Origin: Paenibacillus sp. J5C2022
Lineage (GTDB): Bacteria > Bacillota > Bacilli > Paenibacillales > Paenibacillaceae
Reading direction: 5' to 3'
Length of the DNA: 64,000 nt
NCBI RefSeq assembly: GCF_025567625.1
Contig: NZ_JAOQJC010000045.1
Location: forward strand, 1 to 64,000
Shown here one piece after another: positions 1-9,377 of this stretch. Numbering within the stretch: the first letter of the stretch is position 1; the number at the start of each line of letters is the position of its first letter. The notes beneath the pieces were generated by a model, which saw only the letters and a list, made by a program, of their open reading frames with translations, ran no database searches and was not told where the DNA came from. The position numbers and the translations under genes were made by a program.

Positions 1-832
1 AGCACTGTTGGCGGTCTATGTGATCATTCTGAGTGATTGCACACACTTTCCTGCTCATTTCCGATGGCCATGCGAACATAATGAGCGATAGAAGGTTACT
101 TTTAAGGCGGAACGAGCACTATTGGCGGTCTATGTGATCATTCTGAGCGATCCACACTTTCCTGCTCATTTCCGATGGCCATGCGAACATAATGAGCGAT
201 AGAAGGTTACTTTTAAGGCGGAACGAGCACTATTGGCGGTCTATGTGATCATTCTGAGTGATTGCACACACTTTCCTGCTCATTTCCGATGGCCATGCGA
301 ACATAATGAGCGATAGAAGGTTACTTTTAAGGCGGAACGAGTACTGTTGGCGGTCTATGTGATCATTCTGAGCGATCGCACACACTTTCCTGCTCATTTC
401 CGATGGCCATGCGAACATAATGAGCGATAGAAGGTTACTTTTAAGGCGGAACGAGCACTGTTGGCCGTCTATGTGATCATTCTGAGCGATTGCACACACT
501 TTCCTGCTCATTTCCGATGGCCATGCGAACATAATGAGCGATAGAAGGTTACTTTTAAGGCGGAACGAGCACTGTTGGCGGTCTATGTGATCATTCTGAG
601 CGATCGCACACACTTTCCTGCTCATTTCCAATGGCCATGCGAACATAATGAGCGATAGAAGGTTACTTTTAAGGCGGAACGAGCACTGTTGGCGGTCTAT
701 TTGATCATTCTGAGCGATCGCACACACTTTCCTGCTCATTTCCAATGGCCATGCGAACATAATGAGCGATAGAAGGTTACTTTTAAGGCGGAACGAGCAC
801 TATTGGCGGTCTATGTGATCATTCTGAGCGAT
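1..832. repeat. Tandem array of 114-bp units (7 full copies plus a partial one)
   Basis: Units begin at 1, 115, 226, 340, 454, 568 and 682, with a partial unit from 796. Six are 114 bp; the second is 111 bp because 3 bp are missing. Copies differ at only a few positions. Each unit has two half-units sharing the pattern CTATGTGA (or CATGCGAA), seven or so bases, then TGAGCGAT. The array begins at the window edge, so it probably continues upstream. The minus strand reads as a 38-residue repeat because 114 is divisible by three, but copies with ACTATTGG introduce a TAG stop and no ribosome-binding site is evident, so it is not called as a gene. A two-copy relative lies at 31728-31947. Confidence 0.95.
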
Positions 833-902
833 AACCACTGCCTTCGCCCCGCCTTTTTCATTCGTCCATTCTGGCTGGCTGCGATGATTATGGTTCGATC
901 GC

Positions 903-2090
903 CTACTCCGCTGCAGCAAGCAATCGGTGCGCCCTGCCATATCTGTCCCTCATCTCCCTATAGCGATTCGCAATCTGTCCGTGTATGGCGTGCTTGTGCG
1001 GAATGCCCATAATTTGCGTAATGACCTCATCGACCCCCTGTTCCCTTAGGGCTCGCTGCAGCTTCATCGCCTCCTGATCCTTCTTATAGTCGAACAGCAA
1101 TGCGGCTGCAATTGCAGAAGTCAGATGCGAGATATCTAGGCCGAGTTGATGGGATTGCAGCGCCGGTCTGACCAAGCGGTCGTTAAGAGAGAGCTTGCGG
1201 AGAGGGGAGCGTCCGACACGAACTATATCGTCCTTCAAGCGAGGATTCATGAAGCGGTTAAGCATACGCTGAACGTATCTGTCATGCTTCTCCTTGCTCC
1301 AATGGTACTTGGTTGTCAGCAGCCCGCCCGTCTCCTGCAAGACACCCTTCACCTTCCGCAGCAGACCTTCATCCTTCATCGCCTGCTGGATCGTGGCATA
1401 ACCCTTCAAGTAACCGTAATAAGCTGCAGCGCAATGTCCCGTATTCACGGTGAACAGCTTTCTTTCTATATAAGGCTTCAGGGCGTTCACCAGCTTCACA
1501 CCTGCAATGCGGGGGAAGCCGTCCAGCATATCCGCCGATTCGATCACCCATTCGAAGTAAGGCTCAACCGTTACGCCAAGGGGATCGTTCCCAGCTTGAT
1601 CGGGTACGATACGGTCGACCGCCGTATCCGGAAAGGCGACGAACCGTTCCGCCTGTTCCCGCATAGGCCGCGGCATAAGCGCGTACACTCTCGCCTTCAG
1701 CTGCGAGCTGCCGTCTATCGCGTTCTCGCAAGCCATGACATGCAAGGGGCACTTAATGCCCAACCGCATTCTGGCCGTTATTCCCTCGGCGACCGACTTC
1801 GCAATATGCGGCAAGGAAGCCATGCCCACTGCGGTCGTAATCAAGTCGGCCTCGCATATGGCGCGAGCAACCTCTTCCTCGTGATGAATGTTAATGGCGG
1901 TAATATTCTTTACCACTTCCCGGTCCTTCGCATCATTCGCCAATGTCACATGGTATTTCTTCCGCTGCTTCAGCAGCGCGATCTGCTTCTCGTTGCGGGC
2001 TACGAAGGTGACCTCGAAGCCCGATTGCGATAATAATAAGCCGATAAACCCTCTTCCGATGTTGCCCGCTCCAAAGTGTACTGCCTTCAT
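903..2090 (-). CDS. mtlD: Mannitol-1-phosphate 5-dehydrogenase
   Basis: Cytoplasmic NAD-dependent enzyme converting mannitol 1-phosphate to fructose 6-phosphate. The N-terminus MKAVHFGAGNIGRGFIG is the typical MtlD Rossmann motif, and the length (395 residues) fits the family. The ATG at 2090 is chosen over an upstream TTG at 2126 because the protein then begins directly at the conserved motif, with GGGAG about 11 nt before it. The gene lies 64 bp downstream of a HAD phosphatase on the same strand, probably in one transcript. No mannitol PTS (mtlA/mtlF) or mtlR gene is present in the window, so the transporter must be elsewhere or the gene may serve mannitol synthesis. Confidence 0.93.
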   Translation of the reverse strand: MKAVHFGAGNIGRGFIGLLLSQSGFEVTFVARNEKQIALLKQRKKYHVTLANDAKDREVVKNITAINIHHEEEVARAICEADLITTAVGMASLPHIAKSVAEGITARMRLGIKCPLHVMACENAIDGSSQLKARVYALMPRPMREQAERFVAFPDTAVDRIVPDQAGNDPLGVTVEPYFEWVIESADMLDGFPRIAGVKLVNALKPYIERKLFTVNTGHCAAAYYGYLKGYATIQQAMKDEGLLRKVKGVLQETGGLLTTKYHWSKEKHDRYVQRMLNRFMNPRLKDDIVRVGRSPLRKLSLNDRLVRPALQSHQLGLDISHLTSAIAAALLFDYKKDQEAMKLQRALREQGVDEVITQIMGIPHKHAIHGQIANRYREMRDRYGRAHRLLAAAE

Positions 2091-2154
2091 CCCCTCATCC
2101 ACTCCCTTTTTTATCTGAATATTCAAACAATTAAAGCTAGAGGAAAGGCAAGCA

Positions 2155-2817
2155 TTAGAACTTGCCCGCCGCCACTTCTTCGAATGCGATATCCTTCAAC
2201 GAATCGCCGTACTTGCAACGCGCCGCTTCGTCGAAGCGAAGCAATTTCGTGAGCGTATTGGGAACGATGATGCATGCCAGCCCCGCCGCCACAGCGGCTC
2301 TGGCTCCGTTCGGGGAGTCCTCCACCGCCACCGCTTCTTCGGGCTTCACGCCGAGTCCCTCCACCGCCTTCACATATAACGCCGGGTCCGGCTTCACCTT
2401 CTCTACATCGTCTGCGGTACAGATCACTTCGAAGTAGTCCGCCAGTTGCAGCTGCTCCAGAAATCGATCAATCCACTCGCGTCTTGAGCTGGATGCCAGC
2501 CCGATGCGCAATCCCGATTCTTTCGCCGCCTTCAGATAGTCCACCACACCCTCACGAATCTGCTCCTGCCCCATCAGCCGGGTGTGATCGCTGTGTATGC
2601 GCTGGCGGAATTCATCCTTATTAATCGGGAGGTTCAGCTCCGTCATCAAATATTCATATGGATTGAATGCATGCAAGCTCGTTCCAACACATTGCGAGTA
2701 CTGCTCCAGCGACAATTCCACCCCATGCTCTTTATACGCATCACGAAATGCATAATACCAAGCCGTTTCCGTGTCAATTATTGTGCCATCAAAGTCAAAT
2801 ACCATTGCTTTAATCAT
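2155..2817 (-). CDS. HAD-superfamily phosphatase (YhcW / beta-phosphoglucomutase-like)
   Basis: Predicted cytoplasmic sugar-phosphate phosphatase of 220 residues. HAD motif I is FDFDGTIIDTE, with the nucleophilic Asp and a second Asp two residues later. Motif II is in LASSSRREW, and the distal motif is KPDPALY followed by VEDSPNGARAA. The cap-1 alpha-helical insertion lies between motifs I and II, as in beta-phosphoglucomutase and YhcW. The ATG at 2817 is preferred to a GTG six codons upstream because AAAGGGG sits at the right distance. It precedes mtlD in the same orientation, which suggests a polyol or hexose-phosphate substrate; that is inference. Confidence 0.85.
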   Translation of the reverse strand: MIKAMVFDFDGTIIDTETAWYYAFRDAYKEHGVELSLEQYSQCVGTSLHAFNPYEYLMTELNLPINKDEFRQRIHSDHTRLMGQEQIREGVVDYLKAAKESGLRIGLASSSRREWIDRFLEQLQLADYFEVICTADDVEKVKPDPALYVKAVEGLGVKPEEAVAVEDSPNGARAAVAAGLACIIVPNTLTKLLRFDEAARCKYGDSLKDIAFEEVAAGKF

Positions 2818-2863
2818 ATCATTTTCCCCTTTCACACTAAATCGCGTCAGTTATGTTAACAAA

Positions 2864-2893
2864 ACCGTATCATGGATTAGGGAAATGCGTCAA
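2864..2893 (-). promoter_or_regulatory. Putative sigma-A promoter of the HAD-mtlD unit
   Basis: Read on the minus strand, TTGACG is followed after 18 nt by TACGGT, about 50 bp upstream of the HAD start codon. The -35 box is good and the -10 box is weak. Confidence 0.4.
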
Positions 2894-2989
2894 GAGCCGC
2901 CCGCCCTTCTCCGTCACATAATCGACACATTTTACCCTATTCTTCTATCATACCTCATCTCTTACCCCTCCTGAAGTAATGCGTTTTCA

Positions 2990-3003
2990 GGAAATCGTTT
3001 GCA
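2990..3003. promoter_or_regulatory. Candidate CcpA (cre) site upstream of HAD-mtlD
   Basis: GGAAATCGTTTGCA matches the cre consensus TGNAANCGNTNNCA at every fixed position except the first. It lies about 100 bp upstream of the putative promoter. Its position fits carbon catabolite control of mannitol metabolism, but the distance is large. The rest of 2836-3267 holds only this site, the promoter and the terminator at 3066. Confidence 0.4.
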
Positions 3004-3065
3004 TTTTTCAGAAAAATAAATTTTATGATGCGAGAGCTAATCCTATCCATAGGAGATGCAATTGC

Positions 3066-3105
3066 AAAAAAAGAGACCGCACCTCCGATTCCGGAAAGAC
3101 GGTCT
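3066..3105 (-). terminator. Rho-independent terminator of the sugar ABC / GH18-like operon
   Basis: On the minus strand AGACCG (3100-3105) pairs with CGGTCT (3074-3079) across a 20-nt loop, followed by CTTTTTTT. It lies about 160 bp beyond the stop of the 757-residue gene. Confidence 0.65.
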
Positions 3106-3267
3106 TCATCCTTCATGGCTTGCACTCCACTCCTCCAGCTGCGCTTCGTCTCACACGAGGCTAGTCCACGAATGTTGCGGCTCGGAAGCAATTAGCGATA
3201 TCGTGTCTGAGCTTCCTCCGCGGCTTTCCACAACAAATCCGGCGGCACGCCCGCCGCTTAACCCAGT

Positions 3268-5541
3268 CTAAGGGATAAGCGCCGTCGCGTGAGTGACGTC
3301 ATGCGCGCTGGCGTAATAATAACCGGACAGCATGATGCGGCGCGGTTCGAAGCCTGCATGCCGATCCGCCGGGATCGTCTCGGAACTGAAGACGATCATC
3401 CCGTCGCTGCTCGTCGTTCCAGATACGTAGCGTCCTGCCGCATAGGTGAACCGCCCTTCTACTGCCGCGCCCGCCAGCTCCTCTCCGGTGGCGTAATCCG
3501 CGATGGTCAGGACGGCCGAAGCGCGGCCCAAAGCTTCCGAATATTCCACGTTCATCGTTTTTACGATCATTGGCTTCAGCTCCGTATGGGCAGTCGTAAC
3601 CGATGTCTCCGACGACACGAAGCCGATATTGCCGCTCACATCCCGCGCAGCGACCTTATAATAATAGGTCGTATCCGGCAGAAGCCCTGTATCCCGATAA
3701 CTCAGTGATCGAGACAGTCCTGCAATCTTATCGGTTGTAGCAGCGAATCCCGGCTCCGTACTCCGATACACGATATAGCGGTCGATATCCGCATTATCGA
3801 GCGCCATGCCGTAGCTCACATTCACGGTCTGATAATCGACGACCGCAGCTGCCGGTTTCTTCAGAACCATAGTTGGGGGCAGACGATCCGCAGCCGGCGT
3901 CCAGAATACGCCGCCGTCTCCCCAGTAGGACGGCAGAAGACGATAGGAATCGTAATGATGGACAGCAATGCCGCCGAATGCGCTATCCGCCTCATATGCG
4001 GCGTACACCTTGTCCAGTTCTGCCTCCATATGCGTTCGCCCCTCTTCCCGGAAGCTGATCATCTCCGGATCTCCGCTGCTTGCTATATCCAGCGTCTCGA
4101 CGCCGATGACGACGGAATTCGGTTTGCCGATCTGCGAAGCGTACGCAATCTCACCGGCTGCTCCAGCAATAATGCCGGCCGAGCCGTCGGCGGTATCGCG
4201 GTAATCCATAATCGAGATATAGTCGGAGATGTCCTGAATATGCTGGGATAACCACTTCGTTTCCCCGTTCCACATGATGTCGGCTGCTTGCGCAGATGTA
4301 TCGTACCATTTCGGAATTGCCGGCCCGAATGGCAGATGGATGCCCGCAGCGTCTCTTCTTGCAATCATTTTCGCCAGACCGTCCAAATATTCCTTCTGAA
4401 GAAACTGGCTTGGGTCCTTGAAGTCGGGTGAGATGTACGGCTCGATATCCACATTGATGCCGTCGAACCTCTCATTCGGCCCCGCCGCGAGATTGTAGTT
4501 CACGATCTGCTCCATCTCCCGAACGGCGTGATGATGATAGCGTTCATAAGCGCCCATATAAGCGGGAGAGGTCCCCCCGGCTATCAATGCATGAACCTGC
4601 AGCCCGCGGGCGTGCGCCCATCTCATGAACGACTTCAACTGCCACTCCTGCTCCTCCAGCGCGCGGTACCCCGCATAGCTCCCCACTGCAAGATACAATG
4701 TCTTCACCGGTTCCGAGTCGAACGTCTCGGTGTCCTCGATGAAGTCCTCCAGCACCGTTCTTGAGCCTGGATTGAGCAGAAGCTTGTAGCTCTCCGGCTC
4801 CCAGATCCACATTGCCCGATCTTGATGCTGCAGGCTGAACGGCTCTCTTGTTCCCTCACCGATCTTCGCGTATACGGTCGGACTGTAACCCGTCTTGCCA
4901 TATGCCGACAGAGCACGCGCTTCCAGACTAACCGTCCTGTCGCCAAGCCCCAATGTCCACCATGTATGGATATAGTTCGTCCCATCGAACTCCGCCTCCA
5001 GCCAAGGCCCCCTGTTCACTCGGACTTGAACCGCCCCTACCTGTTCATCCGACGATACGCTAACCTTGATCTGAACCTTGCCGGATAGCGATACGCTTTC
5101 TTGCGGACTGACGATGGTGACGACCGGAATGGAGCCGGCCGGGTTAACCACCTGCAACAGAACTTTGCTGCTCCAGACACCGTATCGGGTCGCGACATCG
5201 AGGCCGCGGGCGACCAGCTCAATCTCTCCGTCATAGAGCGATGTGTCGAGCGTATATGACCACGTGCCGGCATTATCGCCGTCGGGATCATCCATCGAGA
5301 CGACTGCTTGACTAACGCCATTGATGTACAGCCGGATATCGTAAACGCCGGAATAAGCGCCGCTCACTTCGACGTTCTCTCCACTCGCAACATCGTCATC
5401 TTCAGGTGCAAGTAGCGTAATAGACGGCATTGCGGCCGCGAAGGCCCGAGGGAAGGCTGTCGAGGCTGCGAGCGTGAACACAACACATAGAACAAGAAGC
5501 AGGGAGAAGCTTGTCTGTCGATTGCGAATCAACGTATACAT
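3268..5541 (-). CDS. Secreted GH18-like TIM-barrel protein with Ig-like and FN3 domains
   Basis: 757 residues with a Sec signal peptide (hydrophobic residues 12-36, AFAAA cleavage region). Two Ig-like beta domains lie at about 38-130 and 138-228. A TIM-barrel region follows at about 236-540. It contains FDGINVDIEPY (359-369), which resembles the GH18 signature DxxDxDxE: the catalytic Glu367 and the Asp two residues before it are kept, but the middle Asp is Asn. A fibronectin type III domain lies at 553-651, and a C-terminal beta domain ends the protein. No cell-wall anchor is visible. It sits downstream of a sugar ABC importer, so it may release the oligosaccharide that is imported. The family is inferred from the barrel motif only; the substrate is unknown. 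Confidence 0.7.
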   Translation of the reverse strand: MYTLIRNRQTSFSLLLVLCVVFTLAASTAFPRAFAAAMPSITLLAPEDDDVASGENVEVSGAYSGVYDIRLYINGVSQAVVSMDDPDGDNAGTWSYTLDTSLYDGEIELVARGLDVATRYGVWSSKVLLQVVNPAGSIPVVTIVSPQESVSLSGKVQIKVSVSSDEQVGAVQVRVNRGPWLEAEFDGTNYIHTWWTLGLGDRTVSLEARALSAYGKTGYSPTVYAKIGEGTREPFSLQHQDRAMWIWEPESYKLLLNPGSRTVLEDFIEDTETFDSEPVKTLYLAVGSYAGYRALEEQEWQLKSFMRWAHARGLQVHALIAGGTSPAYMGAYERYHHHAVREMEQIVNYNLAAGPNERFDGINVDIEPYISPDFKDPSQFLQKEYLDGLAKMIARRDAAGIHLPFGPAIPKWYDTSAQAADIMWNGETKWLSQHIQDISDYISIMDYRDTADGSAGIIAGAAGEIAYASQIGKPNSVVIGVETLDIASSGDPEMISFREEGRTHMEAELDKVYAAYEADSAFGGIAVHHYDSYRLLPSYWGDGGVFWTPAADRLPPTMVLKKPAAAVVDYQTVNVSYGMALDNADIDRYIVYRSTEPGFAATTDKIAGLSRSLSYRDTGLLPDTTYYYKVAARDVSGNIGFVSSETSVTTAHTELKPMIVKTMNVEYSEALGRASAVLTIADYATGEELAGAAVEGRFTYAAGRYVSGTTSSDGMIVFSSETIPADRHAGFEPRRIMLSGYYYASAHDVTHATALIP

Positions 5542-5604
5542 GCAGAATCACCCTTTCGGATTGAATAGGATTGCCTTGCATGCGGCGAACCGCCTTCCCT
5601 GTGA

Positions 5605-5634
5605 GGCGCCTCTCTCATGAAGGAGGGAAGCGCC
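5605..5634 (-). other. Stable hairpin between the solute-binding-protein gene and the GH18-like gene
   Basis: GGCGC (5605-5609) pairs with GCGCC (5630-5634), and pairing continues inward with mismatches. No U-run follows, so it is more likely an mRNA-stabilising or partial-termination element than a full terminator. Similar hairpins follow the other two solute-binding genes (37990, 57342). Confidence 0.4.
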
Positions 5635-5649
5635 TTCATCCTATCGGCG

Positions 5650-7194
5650 CTACTTCACCGCCTGCATCCGATCGTAGGCGGTTCGGTACGTCTCCAACAG
5701 CTTGTCGACGCCAAGACGATCCAACTCTTCCACATACTGGTCCCATTCATTCAGACTTCTCGAACCCGTAATGAACTTGGCGAAGCTTTCGTCACGATGC
5801 TTCTTGATGGCCTGACCCGTGAGCGAGATCACTTCGTTCTCGCTTTCCGTGAATGCCGGACGCGGCTGCATTCCCGGAGGATCGTATTTGCCCGCTTCTG
5901 TGTATGCCTTCTGCAGATTGTCGGAGAACAGCGACAGATGGGCATTATAATCGATCCAGGTGTACGTGCCGCTCGTCTGCAGACCGGTCTGCTTCCGCAT
6001 TTCGGTAACATCCGTGAACTCCGGTTTGAATTTGATTGCACCGCCCTCCCTGACGAACGTCTCTCCTTCAGCCCCCCAACTCGCCAGCAAGCGCCCTTCC
6101 TCGGAATAGAAGAAATCCATATACTGCATGACATCTTTAATGTTCTTGGAGGTCGAAGATACCGTCAGGCCGCCAACCAGGTAGTGAAAGTACGGGTTCT
6201 GCTGCTTGCCGCCGGGCAAGCCTGCCGGCGGTGCCATGAATTGCATATTGTAATCGGGATTTTCTTTCTGCATAGCGTTGTTGAAGAAGTCTACACGGCT
6301 AATATAATCGATCGTCATGAACGATTGGCCCGTCGACATCATGTCCTGCCATTGCTTCGTCTGCAGAGAGAGGAAGTCCGGCGGTATAAGGCCGTCGTCA
6401 TAGAATTTCTTCCACATTGCGACCATCGCCTTGTAGTTGTCTTCAATCGGGCCGTAGCGCCATTCCATCGCGTCGAAATCATAATACGCGCCTTCGCCCG
6501 TCTCGAAGTTGACGGTCATGTTCGCGTTCATCTCATCCGGGATCTGGCCATAGCGGATCGACAGCGGGTAGCTGTCCGGATACTTCGTCTTCAGCGCCTT
6601 CAGCGTGTCATACAACTCATCGTATGTCTTCGGCGCAGTGAGCCCTTCCTTCGCGAATACGTCCTCGCGGTACAGCCAGATCATGCGATTCGTCTCTCCG
6701 AAGCCCTGGTTCGGGAACATGTACATTTTCCCGTCGGCGGACAAGGCGGCCTTCGCTTCCTCCGGATATTGCTCCATCCACGCCTTCAAGTTCGGCATCT
6801 GGTCAACGTACTCAAGAATATCCACAAGCGCGCCGTCCTGTCCGAATTTATTGGATTCATTGCGGTTCGGCATGTACATCAGATCAGGCATCGACTTGGA
6901 TGCCACCACCAAATTCAGAGATTCGCCAAGCTTGCCGGAAGGCGTCTGCACGTCAAGCGTAACGCCCGTCTTCTCCTTGAGCCACTTCCAGATTGGCCAA
7001 TCTTCGGAATACGGGAATGTCGCATTGTTGTCCAGCAGCGCAGTGAGTGTCTTGCTATCCGGCCCCGCTTGCCCGCTGCCGGTCGTGGCGCTTGGTCCGG
7101 CGTTATTATTGTCGTTGTTTCCATTGCCTGAACAGGCGGTCAACAGCATCATCGTCAAGACAAATGATAGAATGAGAGCGAACGATTGCCTCAT
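5650..7194 (-). CDS. Extracellular solute-binding lipoprotein of a carbohydrate ABC importer
   Basis: 514 residues with a lipoprotein signal (lipobox LTAC; Cys about residue 21) followed by an Asn/Gly-rich linker typical of exported Bacillota lipoproteins. The fold is the large family-1 solute-binding type (LplA/YtcQ-like), with motifs such as PNRNESN and WLYREDVFAKEGLTAPKTYDE. SD AGGGAG precedes the ATG at 7194. It is downstream of its two permeases (LplC ends at 7293). No ATPase is in the operon; importers of this type normally share a genomic MsmX-like ATPase. The ligand is probably an oligosaccharide and cannot be determined from sequence. Confidence 0.88.
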   Translation of the reverse strand: MRQSFALILSFVLTMMLLTACSGNGNNDNNNAGPSATTGSGQAGPDSKTLTALLDNNATFPYSEDWPIWKWLKEKTGVTLDVQTPSGKLGESLNLVVASKSMPDLMYMPNRNESNKFGQDGALVDILEYVDQMPNLKAWMEQYPEEAKAALSADGKMYMFPNQGFGETNRMIWLYREDVFAKEGLTAPKTYDELYDTLKALKTKYPDSYPLSIRYGQIPDEMNANMTVNFETGEGAYYDFDAMEWRYGPIEDNYKAMVAMWKKFYDDGLIPPDFLSLQTKQWQDMMSTGQSFMTIDYISRVDFFNNAMQKENPDYNMQFMAPPAGLPGGKQQNPYFHYLVGGLTVSSTSKNIKDVMQYMDFFYSEEGRLLASWGAEGETFVREGGAIKFKPEFTDVTEMRKQTGLQTSGTYTWIDYNAHLSLFSDNLQKAYTEAGKYDPPGMQPRPAFTESENEVISLTGQAIKKHRDESFAKFITGSRSLNEWDQYVEELDRLGVDKLLETYRTAYDRMQAVK

Positions 7195-7292
7195 GTAATC
7201 AACTCCCTAACATGGAATAATGAACAGCGTTCGTACAGTTACGAATGTCATTCGCGGAAAAGCCCGAATCCGACTCTCGGAGCAGCGAACGA

Positions 7293-8162
7293 TCAGCCTT
7301 TGACCGCTCCGATCATAGCCCCCTTAACAAAGTACTTTTGAATAAAAGGATACACCATTAGAATCGGCAGCGTCGAAACCATTATGGTCGCGTACTTCAA
7401 CGATTCTTCTACGACTTGATTATCACCTCCAATTCGGGTTACATCTCCGGAGCTGACGCTGCCGGCCAGAACCAGGTTACGCAGCAGCACCTGCAGCGGG
7501 AATAAATCCGGCGACCGCAGATACAAGAGCGGATAGATGAAATTGTTCCACATGCCCACAGCGTAGAAGAGTGCAATCGTGGCGAAGGAAGCTTTGGAAA
7601 GCGGCACGACGATGCGAAGGAAAATACCGATATCGTTCAGCCCGTCGATGCGTCCGGACTCCTCCAGTTCTTTCGGTATTCCAGAGAAGAAGGTTCTCAT
7701 CAGGATGAGGTTCCAGGTGCTGACAGCTCCCGGAATGACCATCCCCCAGAGGGTGTCTACGAAGCCCAGGGAACGAACGACGAGGAATGTCGGAATCATT
7801 CCGCCGCCGAAGAACATTGTGAACACAATCATGATCATAAAAGCTTTTCGGAACGCCATATAGGATCTGGATAGCGCATAAGCGCCCATCGATGTGACGA
7901 TTAACGCAATCAAGGTGCCGACTGTCGTATACACAACCGTATTCTTGAAGGCATTCCACATCTTCGGATCGCCAAGCACAATGTCATACATGTTGAAGTT
8001 CAGTCCTTTGGGCCAAATGCTCACTTCGTTCATCATGACATACACGTCGCCGCTCAAGGACACAGCGAGCATGTGGAGAAAAGGATAAAGCGTCACGACG
8101 ACGACGAGCAGCAGTATGACCGTGCTGACGATAGGATATAAGCTGATCCGTTCAATCTTCAT
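7293..8162 (-). CDS. Carbohydrate ABC transporter permease, LplC/YtcP type
   Basis: 289 residues with six predicted membrane segments. The cytoplasmic EAA loop, which contacts the ATPase, is EESGRIDGLNDIGIFLRIVV. The C-terminal QKYFVKGAMIGAVKG is the characteristic ending of LplC-type permeases. SD GGGGGAG precedes the ATG at 8162. It starts 12 bp after the upstream permease, in the order lplB-lplC-binding protein. It should form the membrane channel together with the 8175-9146 product. Confidence 0.92.
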   Translation of the reverse strand: MKIERISLYPIVSTVILLLVVVVTLYPFLHMLAVSLSGDVYVMMNEVSIWPKGLNFNMYDIVLGDPKMWNAFKNTVVYTTVGTLIALIVTSMGAYALSRSYMAFRKAFMIMIVFTMFFGGGMIPTFLVVRSLGFVDTLWGMVIPGAVSTWNLILMRTFFSGIPKELEESGRIDGLNDIGIFLRIVVPLSKASFATIALFYAVGMWNNFIYPLLYLRSPDLFPLQVLLRNLVLAGSVSSGDVTRIGGDNQVVEESLKYATIMVSTLPILMVYPFIQKYFVKGAMIGAVKG

Positions 8163-8174
8163 TGTATTCTCCCC

Positions 8175-9146
8175 CTACCATAAGCTCGTCTCGCTTATAC
8201 GGCGGCTTACAAAGTTAGCCGTATAGATGAACACGAGGCTGATGACTCCCATGAACAAGTCTATTGCCGCGCCGTAGCTGAAATTGCCCTGTTCCATCCC
8301 GACCCGGTACACATAAGTGCTGATGATGTCAGCCGTCTCGTAGATCGCCGGATTCTGAAGCAGGAACACCTTCTCGAAGCCGATCTCAAGCACGGCTCCG
8401 ATATTCAGAATAAGCGTAATGACAACGGCGAACGAGATGCCGGGCAGCGTGACGTGCCACAGCTTGCGCATTCGGCCCGCCCCGTCGATACTGGCGGCTT
8501 CGTACAGTTGGGAATCAATTGACGTCAATGCCGCCAAATAAATAATGGTCTCCCAGCCGATATGCTGCCATATTTCGGACAGAACGTAGATGGCTCGGAA
8601 CATGCCGGGCTCGTTCATGAAGTTGATCGGCTCAAATCCAAGCGCCGCAATCATCTCGTTGATGAGACCTCCCGTCGGAGACAGGAACATAATCACCATG
8701 CTTGCAACGATGACATTGGATATAAAGTGGGGCAAGTAGCTGACCGTTTGAACAAAACGCTTGAATGCGGCCTTGCGCACCTCATTAAGCAGCAGCGCCA
8801 GTATAATTGGAGCCGGAAAGCCGAAAGCCAAATTCATAATTCCCAACAGAAACGTGTTCTTCATCAGCAGCAGAAAATCAGGATTTTCGAGAAACATCCG
8901 ATAGTATTTAAAGCCGACCCACTCGCTTGCCCAGACCCCTCTGAACAGGTTGTAGTTTTTGAAGGTAATGACGAGTCCAAACATGGGGGCGTAACGAAAA
9001 ATCAGATAATACATAAGACAAGGCAGGAACATCAGCCACAAATATTTATTCTGCTGCCACAGACGCTTCACACTTGATCTCCGCCGCTTGAGCGCAAGCG
9101 CATCCTCCATTCCGGATGTCCCTGGTGTAACACTGACTTGAGCCAT
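8175..9146 (-). CDS. Carbohydrate ABC transporter permease, LplB type
   Basis: 323 residues. Hydrophilic N-terminus, then LWQQNKYLWLMFLPCLMYYL as the first membrane segment and the LplB-typical FRYAPMFGLVITFKNY. The EAA loop is YEAASIDGAGRMRKLWHVTL. The ATG at 9146 is chosen over one at 9152 because GAGGAG is 8 nt from the former and only about 2 nt from the latter. It is the first gene of the importer operon and diverges from the AraC-type regulator at 9478, its likely activator. Confidence 0.92.
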   Translation of the reverse strand: MAQVSVTPGTSGMEDALALKRRRSSVKRLWQQNKYLWLMFLPCLMYYLIFRYAPMFGLVITFKNYNLFRGVWASEWVGFKYYRMFLENPDFLLLMKNTFLLGIMNLAFGFPAPIILALLLNEVRKAAFKRFVQTVSYLPHFISNVIVASMVIMFLSPTGGLINEMIAALGFEPINFMNEPGMFRAIYVLSEIWQHIGWETIIYLAALTSIDSQLYEAASIDGAGRMRKLWHVTLPGISFAVVITLILNIGAVLEIGFEKVFLLQNPAIYETADIISTYVYRVGMEQGNFSYGAAIDLFMGVISLVFIYTANFVSRRISETSLW

Positions 9147-9377
9147 ACGCATTTCTCCTCGACGTTGTATTGGTTAGATTCCATTGCACCATCGGCGCGT
9201 ACTTCGTGATCAGAGTATAATCCCGACCATTGATGAGATATATCTCCACATGGCATGAGGAATCTTCCGATCTTTCAATTTCGGGAGAGATGTGTATAAA
9301 TATGAAGAAGTGCATATTGTCCCATTCCGTGCCCAGCCAGTATGATAGAACGAACAACTACGCGGCAGCCGCTTCAT

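Noticed and set aside
230..760. 176-codon minus-strand ORF across the 114-bp array
   Set aside because: Open only because the unit is a multiple of three; other copies carry a TAG in the same frame and no ribosome-binding site is present.
2955..3191. 78-codon ORF between the HAD gene and the GH18-like gene
   Set aside because: Covers a terminator and a cre-like site, has no ribosome-binding site and no recognisable protein character.
5617..7131. 504-codon ORF antisense to the first solute-binding lipoprotein
   Set aside because: Shadow of a convincing gene; the composition is rich in Arg/His/Leu as expected for an antisense reading.
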